Positions 8,437 through 15,521 of a stretch of DNA of 64,000 nt are shown piece by piece (within the stretch, counting starts at the first letter, position 1; each line of letters opens with the position of its first letter). The notes under the pieces were generated by a model. The model searched no databases. It was not told the origin of the DNA and saw only the letters and a program-made list of their open reading frames with translations. The position numbers were made by a program, and so were the translations under genes. The DNA comes from Pseudosporangium ferrugineum. GTDB taxonomy: Bacteria; Actinomycetota; Actinomycetes; Mycobacteriales; Micromonosporaceae. The stretch lies in the NCBI RefSeq assembly GCF_003002065.1, contig NZ_PVZG01000013.1, positions 186,001 to 250,000 of the forward strand. Reading direction: 5' to 3'.

Positions 8437-9200
8437 CCGCCGCGGGCGACCTGCGCGCCGAGTTCCGCCGTGGCCTGGTCCGGCCCACCGCCGGGCTCGT
8501 CCCCGGCGTCGCGCAGGCCAACCTCATCGCCGTGCCCCGCGACTGGGCGTGGGACATGCTGCTCTACGCCCAGCGCAACCCGAAGCCCTGCCCGGTGCTC
8601 GACGTGAGCGACCCCGGCTCGCCGGCCACGGTCCTCGCCCCCGGCGCCGACCTGCGCACCGACCTGCCGCTCTACCGCATCTGGCGGGACGGCGAACTCG
8701 CCGGGGAGGTGCCGGACGCCACCGTCGCGTGGCGCGACGACCTCGTCGCGTTCCTCATCGGGTGCAGCTTCAGCTTCGAGGCGTCCCTGATCGACGCGGG
8801 CATCGACGTGCGGCACATCTCGGCCGGCAGCAACGTGCCCATGTACCGCACCGGGCGGCAGTGCCGTCCGGCCGGGCGGTTGCGCGGCGAACTCGTCGTC
8901 TCGATGCGCCCGGTCCCGGCGGACCGGGTCGCCGACGCGGTCACGATCAGCGGCCGGTTCCCGGCGGTGCACGGCGCGCCCGTGCACGTCGGCGACCCGG
9001 CCGGGCTGGGCATCGGCGACCTCGGCGCGCCGGACTTCGGCGACCCGGTCGAGCTCCGCGACGGCGAGCTCCCGGTCTTCTGGGCCTGCGGCGTGACCCC
9101 GCAGGCGGCCGTGATGGCGTCGAAGGTCCCGTACGCGATCACCCACGCACCCGGCCACATGTTCGTGACCGACGTGCCCGACACGGAATACGAGGCATGA
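8433..9200 (+). CDS. DUF1445 / D-glutamate cyclase-like putative hydro-lyase (YcsI family)
   Basis: A 255-residue protein with LVPGVAQANLIAVPRDWAWDMLLYAQ near the start, FLIGCSFSFEASLIDAGI mid-protein, and WACGVTPQAAVMASK plus ITHAPGHMFVTD near the end. These are diagnostic of the YcsI/DUF1445 family. The mammalian D-glutamate cyclase, which interconverts D-glutamate and 5-oxo-D-proline, carries a DUF1445 domain. A role on the D-enantiomer side of 5-oxoproline metabolism would fit the operon. The gene overlaps pxpA (GTGA) and pxpB (ATGA) by 4 bp each. Function is inferred from family and context. Confidence 0.9.
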   Translation: MTAAGDLRAEFRRGLVRPTAGLVPGVAQANLIAVPRDWAWDMLLYAQRNPKPCPVLDVSDPGSPATVLAPGADLRTDLPLYRIWRDGELAGEVPDATVAWRDDLVAFLIGCSFSFEASLIDAGIDVRHISAGSNVPMYRTGRQCRPAGRLRGELVVSMRPVPADRVADAVTISGRFPAVHGAPVHVGDPAGLGIGDLGAPDFGDPVELRDGELPVFWACGVTPQAAVMASKVPYAITHAPGHMFVTDVPDTEYEA

Positions 9201-9811
9201 CGAGATTCCTGCGCTGCGGCCGGGAGGCGGTGCTCGCCGAGGTGGACGACCTCGACGCGGCCCTCGCCCTGTACGCGGCCCTGCGCGACGCCCGGCTGCC
9301 CGGCGTCGTCGACCTGGTGCCCGCCGCCCGGACGGTGCTGATCCGCCTCGACCCGGCGGTCACCTCCCCGGCCGAGGTCCGTGCGGCCACGGCGGCCCTG
9401 GAACCGGGCGGTGCCGGGCGCGCGGACGCCGGCACCGTGGAGATCCCGGTGGTGTACGACGGCCCCGACCTGGCCGAGGTGGCCGGGCACCTGGGCGTCA
9501 CCGAGGACGAGGTGGTGGCCCGGCACACCGCGGCCCGCTGGACCGTCGCGTTCGCCGGGTTCGCGCCGGGCTTCGGCTACCTGACCGGTGACGACCCCAC
9601 CCTGGACGTGCCGCGGCGCAGCTCCCCGCGGACCCGGATCCCGGCCGGCTCGGTGGGGCTCGCGGGCCGGTTCTCCGGCGTGTACCCGAACGAGAGCCCC
9701 GGAGGCTGGCAGCTGATCGGCAGCACGACCGAGCCCATGTGGGACCTCACGCGGCCGGAGCCGGCGCTGCTCGTCCCGGGCGTACGCGTGATCTTCAAGG
9801 CGGTGCGGTGA
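9197..9811 (+). CDS. pxpB: 5-oxoprolinase subunit B (KipI family)
   Basis: A 204-residue protein with VEIPVVYDGPDLAEVA, HTAARWTVAFAGFAPGFGYL and RIPAGSVGLAGRFSGVYPNESPGGW, all characteristic of KipI/PxpB (carboxyltransferase domain, subdomain C/D type). PxpB and PxpC form the ATP-dependent half of 5-oxoprolinase and act with PxpA. In B. subtilis the orthologue KipI was first described as a histidine-kinase inhibitor. The ATG overlaps the preceding stop (ATGA), and the 3' end abuts pxpC (TGATG). Confidence 0.94.
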   Translation: MTRFLRCGREAVLAEVDDLDAALALYAALRDARLPGVVDLVPAARTVLIRLDPAVTSPAEVRAATAALEPGGAGRADAGTVEIPVVYDGPDLAEVAGHLGVTEDEVVARHTAARWTVAFAGFAPGFGYLTGDDPTLDVPRRSSPRTRIPAGSVGLAGRFSGVYPNESPGGWQLIGSTTEPMWDLTRPEPALLVPGVRVIFKAVR

Positions 9812-10659
9812 TGCGGATGACGGTGCTGCGTACGGGCCCGATGACGGTTCTCAAGGACGCCGGCCGGCCGGGGCACGCGCACCAGGGCGTGGCGCCGTCG
9901 GGGGCGGTGGACCGGGCGGCGTACGCGCGAGCCAACGCCCTGGTCGGCAACTCGCCCGGCGCGGCCGTCCTCGAATGCACCCTGGGCGGCCTGCGGGTCT
10001 CCTTCGACGGACCGGCGGTGCTGGCCCTGACCGGCACCGACGCGGTGCTGACGGTGGACGGCACCGCGACCGGCGTCGAGGAGGTGGTACGGGTGCCGGC
10101 GGGAGCCACCGTGGCGGTCACCATGCCGCGCCGCGGCCTGCGCAGCTACCTGGCCGTCCGCGGCGGGATCGACGTCGCGCCGGTGCTGGGTTCGCGCTCC
10201 ACCGACGCGCTCGCGGGGGTCGGCCCGGCCCGCCCGGCCGCGGGCGACGCCCTGCCGATCGGCCCGGTCGCCGGCTTCCCGGAGGTGGAGGCCATGGTCG
10301 CCCCGGGAGGCGAGGGGCCGCTGGAGGCCGATCTCGGGCCGCGCGACGACTGGTTCACCGCGGAGGCGATCGAGACGCTGTTCGGGGCCGCGTACACCGT
10401 GTCGCCGGCGAGCAACTCGGTGGGGCTGCGCCTCGACGGCCCGGCGCTGGCCCGGGCCCGCACGGCGGAGCTGCCCAGCGAGGGCGTGGTCCGCGGCGCG
10501 GTGCAGGTGCCGCCGGACGGCCGGCCGATCATCTTCCAGGCCGACCATCCGGTGACCGGCGGCTACCCGGTGATCGCGGTGCTGACCCCGGCGGCGGCGG
10601 ACCGCGCGGCCCAGCTCCGCCCGGGCGCGACGGTCCGCTTCGCCCGCGCCCCCGAATGA
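9811..10659 (+). CDS. pxpC: 5-oxoprolinase subunit C (KipA/biotin-dependent carboxyltransferase family)
   Basis: A 282-residue protein starting MRMTVLRTGPMTVLKDAGRPG. It contains GVAPSGAVDRAAYARANALVGN, LAVRGGIDVAPVLGSRSTD and the C-terminal GRPIIFQADHPVTGGYPVIAVL, the classic KipA/PxpC signature. I took the ATG at 9811, which overlaps the pxpB stop by one base. A GTG at 9808 and an ATG at 9817 are also possible. It completes a full PxpABC set in one transcription unit, so this strain should be able to recycle or use 5-oxoproline as glutamate. Confidence 0.94.
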   Translation: MRMTVLRTGPMTVLKDAGRPGHAHQGVAPSGAVDRAAYARANALVGNSPGAAVLECTLGGLRVSFDGPAVLALTGTDAVLTVDGTATGVEEVVRVPAGATVAVTMPRRGLRSYLAVRGGIDVAPVLGSRSTDALAGVGPARPAAGDALPIGPVAGFPEVEAMVAPGGEGPLEADLGPRDDWFTAEAIETLFGAAYTVSPASNSVGLRLDGPALARARTAELPSEGVVRGAVQVPPDGRPIIFQADHPVTGGYPVIAVLTPAAADRAAQLRPGATVRFARAPE

Positions 10660-10690
10660 CCCGCCCGGGGCGGGCTGGTTGACTGGGACG

Positions 10691-11332
10691 GTGACGACCG
10701 TGGAGAAGCCGGGGTCCGCCGCGCGGGCGGTGGAGCAGTTGCGCAACTCGATGATCAACGGCGAGCTGGCGCCGGGCACCCGCCTCGCCGAGGGCTCGCT
10801 GACCGGCCCGCTCGGCGTCTCCCGCAACACCCTCCGTGAGGCCTTCTCCACGCTCATCGAGGAGGGGCTGCTGGTGCGCCGGCCGCACCGCGGCGTCTTC
10901 GTCGCCACGCTCAGCCCGGCGCAGATCGCCGACATCTACCGCGTACGGGTGCTGCTCGAATGTTCCGCCCTCGCGCAGGCCCCGACCGACCCGCCGCGCG
11001 CCGGCGGTCTGCGCGCCGCGGTCACCGACGCCCGCCGGGCCATCGAGGCCGCCGACTGGCGCGGGGTCGGCACGGCGAACATGCACTTCCACGAGCAGAT
11101 CGTGGCGCTCGCCGGCAGCCCCCGCCTGGACACCTGGATGCGGCAGCTGACGGCCGAGCTGCGCCTGGCGTTCGGGGCGGCGCCCGACCTCGAATCCCTG
11201 CACCGGCCGTTCGTGGCGATGAACGACGACATCGCCGCCGCGTACGAGGCGGGCGAGGCGGCCCGCGCGGCCGAGATGCTCCGCGACTACCTGCTGACCT
11301 CGGAACGCGTGGTGCTGGGGAACCTGCCCTAA
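10691..11332 (+). CDS. GntR-family (FCD subfamily) transcriptional regulator
   Basis: A 213-residue regulator with an N-terminal winged helix (LAPGTRLAEGSLTGPLGVSRNTLREAF, then RRPHRGVFVA) and a C-terminal FCD all-helical effector domain. The latter has FHEQIVALAGSPRL and a late His/Asp set that normally binds a carboxylate and metal. It lies 31 bp after pxpC in the same orientation, analogous to KipR at the end of the B. subtilis kip operon although KipR is IclR-type. It most likely senses 5-oxoproline or glutamate and binds the inverted repeat at 6349-6383. The start could also be the TTG at 10679. The 3' end overlaps the convergent SDR by 4 bp. Confidence 0.88.
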   Translation: MTTVEKPGSAARAVEQLRNSMINGELAPGTRLAEGSLTGPLGVSRNTLREAFSTLIEEGLLVRRPHRGVFVATLSPAQIADIYRVRVLLECSALAQAPTDPPRAGGLRAAVTDARRAIEAADWRGVGTANMHFHEQIVALAGSPRLDTWMRQLTAELRLAFGAAPDLESLHRPFVAMNDDIAAAYEAGEAARAAEMLRDYLLTSERVVLGNLP

Positions 11333-12408
11333 TACGGGTTGCCGGTGCCGGGGAGTCGTCCGCGCAGCACCCCGCCCATCCGGCCCGGCAGGTCGGCGCG
11401 CCCGGACAGCGGCGGGCTGTCCGTGTGCGCCCGGTCCGCCATGCCCGCGACCAGCTCCTTCAGCGAGTGCACCGCGTCGGAGAGCGGGCGCCACCCGAGC
11501 TCCGCCGCGATCCGGTCGCAGGACATCAGCGGCGCCTTGAGGCCCAGCCTCACCCAGCCCACGTCCACCGGTTGCAGGTGCAGCCGCCAGCTCAGGCCGG
11601 CGGCGCCCCGCAGCGCGAACCCGGGTACGGGCACCTCCCGCCCGTGGAAGACGCGCGCGGCCACCGACGGGTCGAGCACCGGCCCCGCCGCCACGTTGAA
11701 CGCGCCGCGTACGTCGGCCAGCAGCGCCCGCGCGAACGCGTCGGCCACGTCGTCCGCGTGCACCGCCTGCACCCGCAGCCCCGGGTGGGACGGCACGAGC
11801 GGGATGCGGCCGTACCGGAGCAGGCGGGCGGGGAGCAGCGGTCCGGCGAAGTAGCGCCCGATCTCGGTCCCGACGTCCCGCTGGAAGATCAGCCCCGGGC
11901 GCAGCCGGACGATCCGCAGCGCCGGGTGGTCCGCCTCGACCCGGTCGAGCATCGCCTCCACGATCGCCTTGTGCCGGCTGTAGGACGAACCCTTCACCCC
12001 TTTTCTCGGGTACGCCTCCGTGACGTACGCATTCTTGGGGCCGGGCGAGTACGCCCCCACGGAGGAGGCGTGGACCAGCGACGGCACGCCCGCGCGCAGC
12101 ACCCCCTCGACGACGGCGCGGCTGCCGAGCACGTTGGTCCGGTGGAGCCGGCGCTGGTCGTGGCTCGGCTGGATCTGCCAGGCGAGATGCACGACCGCGT
12201 CCGCGCCGCGGAACACCTCGGCCAGCCGACCGGCGGCGTCCGCGTCCCCGATGTCGCAGGAGTGCCACTCGACCGCGTCGTACGGGGCGGCGGCGGTGCC
12301 GGGCAGCCGCCGGACCACCCCGGCCAGGTCCATCCCGGGCTCGTTGCGCAGCCGGCGCAGCAGGGCCGTGCCGGCGTTACCGGTAGCTCCGACGATCACC
12401 ACTCGCAT
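11329..12408 (-). CDS. NAD-dependent epimerase/dehydratase (extended SDR)
   Basis: A 359-residue extended short-chain dehydrogenase fold. The N-terminal VIVGATGNAGTALLRRL is the NAD(P)-binding glycine loop, and SSVGAYSPG supplies the catalytic Ser. The YxxxK pair is probably YSRHK in SSYSRHKAIVE. The C-terminal half binds the substrate, probably a nucleotide-sugar or another activated polyol, which cannot be specified. It has no close functional partner: it converges with the GntR gene (4-bp overlap), and the SDR gene upstream on the same strand is separated by a repeat array. No strong ribosome site is visible. Confidence 0.85.
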   Translation of the reverse strand: MRVVIVGATGNAGTALLRRLRNEPGMDLAGVVRRLPGTAAAPYDAVEWHSCDIGDADAAGRLAEVFRGADAVVHLAWQIQPSHDQRRLHRTNVLGSRAVVEGVLRAGVPSLVHASSVGAYSPGPKNAYVTEAYPRKGVKGSSYSRHKAIVEAMLDRVEADHPALRIVRLRPGLIFQRDVGTEIGRYFAGPLLPARLLRYGRIPLVPSHPGLRVQAVHADDVADAFARALLADVRGAFNVAAGPVLDPSVAARVFHGREVPVPGFALRGAAGLSWRLHLQPVDVGWVRLGLKAPLMSCDRIAAELGWRPLSDAVHSLKELVAGMADRAHTDSPPLSGRADLPGRMGGVLRGRLPGTGNPY

Positions 12409-12441
12409 GCTTCGGGCGTACCCGGAGGGCGGGTGATCGAA

Positions 12442-12631
12442 CCTAGGAGCCGCGGCCGGCCTTGCCGGCGTAGATCCGGCCTGGGAGTCGCGGGCGGCGT
12501 TGCCGGCGTCGGTCCGGCCTGGGAGTCGAGGGCTGCCTTGCCGGCGTCGTTCGGGCCTGGGCGCTGCGGGCGGCCTTGCCGGCGTCGGTCCGGCCTAGGA
12601 GTTGCGGGCGGCTTTGCCGGCGTAGATCCGG
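12442..12631. repeat. Five tandem 38-bp repeats derived from the 3' end of the neighbouring SDR gene
   Basis: Units start at 12442, 12480, 12518, 12556 and 12594. The core is TTGCCGGCGT preceded by GCGGGCGGC and flanked by CCTGGGAGT and TCCGG. The last unit (12594-12631) is the actual 3' end of the SDR gene, encoding DRIYAGKAARNS-stop on the minus strand; the other four are degenerate downstream copies. The 38-bp period is not a multiple of three, so the copies are not a coding extension. Units 1 and 5 share the TAGATCC variant and the CTAG stop context. Confidence 0.85.
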
Positions 12632-13332
12632 TCGGGGACGGCGGGCAGGGCGGCCGCCGCGAGCATCGAGAGGCGGTAGCGCCACGGCACCACGATCCGG
12701 CGGCGTGGGCGGCGGATCGCGCGCTCGATCGCGTCGACGACGATGCCGGGGCCGGGCAGCCGGTCGGCGTCGCGCGAATTCAGGTCGGTGGCGATGTAGC
12801 CGGGCTCGACGAGGGTCACGCCGATGCCGGTGCCGGCGAGTTCGCGGCGCACCGAGTCGGTCATGCCGCGCAGCCCGAACTTCGTCGCCGAGTAGGTGCC
12901 CCCGATGCCGACCTCGCCGGCGACCGAGCCGATGTTGATGATGGCGCCGGCCCCGGCCGCGCGCATGGCCGGCACGACGGCCCGCATGAGCCGGATCGGG
13001 GCGAGCAGGTTGACGTCGACCACGCCGGTCAGCGTCGCGTCGTCGATGAGGACGGTGGCCGGCCCGCCCAGGCCGGCGTTGTTGATCAGTACGTCGATCG
13101 CCCCGGTGACGCCGAGGGCCGCCTCGACCAGTGCCTCGATCGCGGCGGGCTCGCGCAGATCGGTGGGGACGACGAGGGCGGCACCGCCGGCGCCCTCGAC
13201 GGCGGCGGCCACGGCGGCGAGCTCGTCACGGCGGCGGGCGGCGAGCACCAGGGTCGTTCCGGGACGGCCGAGCCGCAGCGCCGTCGCGCGGCCGATCCCG
13301 CTCGACGCTCCGGTCACGATAACGACCCGCAT
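12595..13332 (-). CDS. SDR family NAD(P)-dependent oxidoreductase
   Basis: A 245-residue classical SDR. TGASSGIGRATAL is the cofactor loop, NNAGLGG follows beta-4, IINIGSVAGE holds the catalytic Ser, and YSATKFGLRG is the YxxxK motif. It is probably a dehydrogenase or reductase for a hydrophobic alcohol or ketone; the substrate is unknown. AGGAGGACGA immediately precedes the ATG. The C-terminus (DRIYAGKAARNS) is encoded by the last unit of the 38-bp array. Upstream lies the palindromic terminator of lsr2, so this gene has its own promoter in a gap of about 35 bp or depends on read-through. Confidence 0.9.
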   Translation of the reverse strand: MRVVIVTGASSGIGRATALRLGRPGTTLVLAARRRDELAAVAAAVEGAGGAALVVPTDLREPAAIEALVEAALGVTGAIDVLINNAGLGGPATVLIDDATLTGVVDVNLLAPIRLMRAVVPAMRAAGAGAIINIGSVAGEVGIGGTYSATKFGLRGMTDSVRRELAGTGIGVTLVEPGYIATDLNSRDADRLPGPGIVVDAIERAIRRPRRRIVVPWRYRLSMLAAAALPAVPDRIYAGKAARNS

Positions 13333-13367
13333 TCGTCCTCCTGCACCCGGTGACTTCCGCCGGCGGC

Positions 13368-13397
13368 AAACGGCGCCGCCGATCGGCGGCGCCGTTT
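13368..13397 (-). terminator. 30-bp perfect palindrome, likely lsr2 terminator
   Basis: AAACGGCGCCGCCGA is followed directly by its exact reverse complement, giving a 15-bp stem with terminal TTT on either strand. It lies 18 bp after the lsr2 stop codon on the minus strand. The short T run and position fit an intrinsic terminator. Confidence 0.75.
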
Positions 13398-13414
13398 CGC
13401 GGGCCAGGGAGAAT

Positions 13415-13765
13415 CTAGCGCTTGCTGTGGTACGCCTCGACGATCGAGCTCGGGATGCGCCCGCGCTCCGACACCTCATAACCGTTCTTGCTCGCCCACT
13501 CGCGAATGGCCTGATTCTGGTCCCGGGTGGCCCGGCCGGTGCTGGCCGGGGCGGCGCCACGGCGTGCCGGCCGGGCGTCGGAGCCGCTGCGTCCGACGCG
13601 GGTGGCGACCGACAGGTACGGGTCCAGGGCCTTGCGCAGCTTTCCGGCGTTCTTCTCCGACAGATCGATCGTGTAGTTGACCCCGTCCAGCCCGAATTCG
13701 ACCGTGCGATCGGCTTCGCTGCCGTCGATGTCGTCGGTGAGAAGGGTGATTACCTGCTTGGCCAT
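13415..13765 (-). CDS. lsr2: Lsr2 nucleoid-associated protein (H-NS-like xenogeneic silencer)
   Basis: A 116-residue protein. The N-terminal dimerisation domain begins MAKQVITLLTDDIDGSEADRT and continues with VEFGLDGVNYTIDLSEKNA. A linker of about 25 residues rich in Ala, Arg and Gly follows. The C-terminal DNA-binding domain has IREWASKNGYEVSERGRIPSSI, in which RGR inserts into the AT-rich minor groove. Lsr2 coats AT-rich DNA and silences acquired or specialised-metabolism genes. AGGAG is nine bases before the ATG. It is monocistronic with its own palindromic terminator. Actinomycetes often carry more than one Lsr2 copy. Confidence 0.96.
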   Translation of the reverse strand: MAKQVITLLTDDIDGSEADRTVEFGLDGVNYTIDLSEKNAGKLRKALDPYLSVATRVGRSGSDARPARRGAAPASTGRATRDQNQAIREWASKNGYEVSERGRIPSSIVEAYHSKR

Positions 13766-14008
13766 GGTGTGGTCGCTCCTACAGCGGTGCCAATGTCTGT
13801 CTTCTAATTGCGCCTATTCATTCTGTCGCCCGGAGGTTGCCGAAGCAAATTGTCGCCCGCGCATGTCGCGTACGGATCCGGGGATATTGCGCGCGGCGAC
13901 CGCGGCCGGCCGGCGGAAAAGGGCGGGCCGGGACCGGGCCGGACCAGGACAACTTCGCGAAACTTTCCGGCAACACTTCTCAGGTTCATCGATGTGTTGT
14001 ACGTTGCG

Positions 14009-14022
14009 TGGGAGCGCTCCCA
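14009..14022. promoter_or_regulatory. CebR-type operator upstream of the GH12 endoglucanase
   Basis: TGGGAGCGCTCCCA is a perfect 14-bp palindrome identical to the known CebR box that controls cellulase and cellobiose-uptake genes in Streptomyces and relatives. It lies 46 bp before the endoglucanase ATG, where a LacI-family repressor would block transcription. No gene in this window is clearly CebR itself. Confidence 0.85.
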
Positions 14023-14067
14023 CAGCGTCCCCTTCCCCCGGGGATCCCCCTCACCAAGGAGCTTGGC

Positions 14068-15195
14068 ATGAGAGGTGCCATCCGTGCCGTCGTCGCGGCC
14101 ACCCTGCTGGCCGCGGCCGGACTGACGACATTTGTGCTGGCCGGGCCCGCCCGGGCCGACACACAGATCTGCGAGCAGTACGGCTCCACGACCATCGGCG
14201 GCCGATACGTGGTGATGAACAACCGCTGGGGCACCAGCGCGCAACAGTGCATCAATGTCACGAGCAGCGGATTTGCCATCACCAGTCAGCAGGGCGTCGG
14301 CAGCACCAGTGGAGCGCCCGTGTCGTACCCGGCCGTCTACTACGGCTGCCATTACACGAACTGTTCGCCGGGCACGAATCTGCCCCTGCAACTCAGCTCG
14401 ATCAGCAGCGTGACCAGCAGTATCTCGTACAACTACGTGAGCGGGGCGACGTACGACGCCGCCTACGACATCTGGCTCGATCCGACGCCGCGGCGCGACG
14501 GGGTCAACGCCATGGAAATCATGATCTGGTTCAACCGTCAGGGTTCCATCCAGCCGATCGGCTCGGTCGTCGGCACCACCACGATCGGCGGGCGCAGCTG
14601 GGAGGTGTGGCGGGGCAGCAACGGCTCCAACAACGTCATCTCGTACGTGGCGCCGTCCCCGATCACGAGCTGGAATTTCAGCGTCCTGGACTTCATCAAC
14701 GACACGAAGAACCGCGGGGCGATCACCAGCTCCTGGTATCTGACGAGCATCCAGGCCGGCTTCGAGCCGTGGATCGGCGGCACCGGGCTGGCGGTCACCA
14801 ACTTCTCGGCGGCCGTCAACGGCGGCGGAAGCACCCCGCCGCCCAGCGACCCGACCACACCGCCGCCGTCCGGCCAGACGTCGTGCCGGGTCACGTACGC
14901 CGCGGACAGCTGGAGCAACGGCTTCGTGGCCAACGTGACGGTGGCCAACACCGGCAGCACCCCGGTCAACGGCTGGACGCTCGGCTTCACCCTGCCCGCC
15001 GGCCAGGCCATCACCGGCTCGTGGAACGCGACGCTGACCGGCTCCAGCGGGGCGATCACCGCCCGCAACCTCGGCCACAACGGCAGCCTGCCGGCCGGCG
15101 GCAGCACGTCGTTCGGGTTCCAGGGCACGCTCAGCGGCGGCTACTCCGCGCCGTCGGCCTTCACCCTCAACGGCTCCGCCTGCACCCGGGCCTGA
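14068..15195 (+). CDS. Secreted GH12 endoglucanase with C-terminal CBM2
   Basis: A 375-residue secreted enzyme. The signal peptide covers residues 1 to about 31 (MRGAIRAVVAATLLAAAG ... ARAD). The GH12 beta-jelly-roll runs from about 32 to 250. The nucleophile Glu is in NAMEIMIWF and the acid/base Glu in SIQAGFEPW, both intact. A PPPSDPTTPPPSG linker (about 255-270) leads to a CBM2 cellulose-binding module of about 100 residues beginning CRVTYAADSWSNGF, with the paired Cys and exposed Trp typical of the family. It should cleave beta-1,4-glucan (cellulose, possibly xyloglucan or mixed-linkage glucan). AAGGAG precedes the ATG and a CebR box lies upstream. Confidence 0.95.
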   Translation: MRGAIRAVVAATLLAAAGLTTFVLAGPARADTQICEQYGSTTIGGRYVVMNNRWGTSAQQCINVTSSGFAITSQQGVGSTSGAPVSYPAVYYGCHYTNCSPGTNLPLQLSSISSVTSSISYNYVSGATYDAAYDIWLDPTPRRDGVNAMEIMIWFNRQGSIQPIGSVVGTTTIGGRSWEVWRGSNGSNNVISYVAPSPITSWNFSVLDFINDTKNRGAITSSWYLTSIQAGFEPWIGGTGLAVTNFSAAVNGGGSTPPPSDPTTPPPSGQTSCRVTYAADSWSNGFVANVTVANTGSTPVNGWTLGFTLPAGQAITGSWNATLTGSSGAITARNLGHNGSLPAGGSTSFGFQGTLSGGYSAPSAFTLNGSACTRA

Positions 15196-15521
15196 CCGGC
15201 CCCGCGAACAGCCCCGCTCCGTCGCCGATCAACCCGGCGGCGGAGCGGCCGGCGTGTTCCCGCCCAACCGCCCTCGCGGGGTCGCGGCGGCTGCGGCCGG
15301 CGGTTGGCTGGGGCTCGCGGCGGCTGCGGCTCGCGGTGGCGGTGGCTGCGGCGCGCGGGGTCGCGGCGCGACGCGGGCGGGGGTGGGCGAAGGGCGCGGG
15401 CGGTGGTGGCGCGGGGGGCGAAGGGCGTGGGCGCGGGCGGCGGTGGCGCGGGTGGGCGTGGGGCGCGGTGGGCGTGGCTCGCGGCGGACGTGGGGCCGCG
15501 ACGGACGGAGCGGGCCGGTGG
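15196..15521. other. Low-complexity G-rich intergenic stretch
   Basis: These 326 bp lie between two convergent genes. After about 80 ordinary bases the plus strand becomes almost pure G/C with runs such as GCGGCGGCTGCGG and GGGGTCGCGGCGCG (15290-15515). Open frames crossing it encode only Arg/Gly/Ala-rich low-complexity sequence. I see no gene or clear terminator hairpin. The G-rich strand could form G-quadruplex-like structure. Confidence 0.6.

Noticed and set aside
12442..12631. 38-bp direct repeats as a CRISPR array
   Set aside because: The units are directly adjacent with no spacers, and there are no cas genes.
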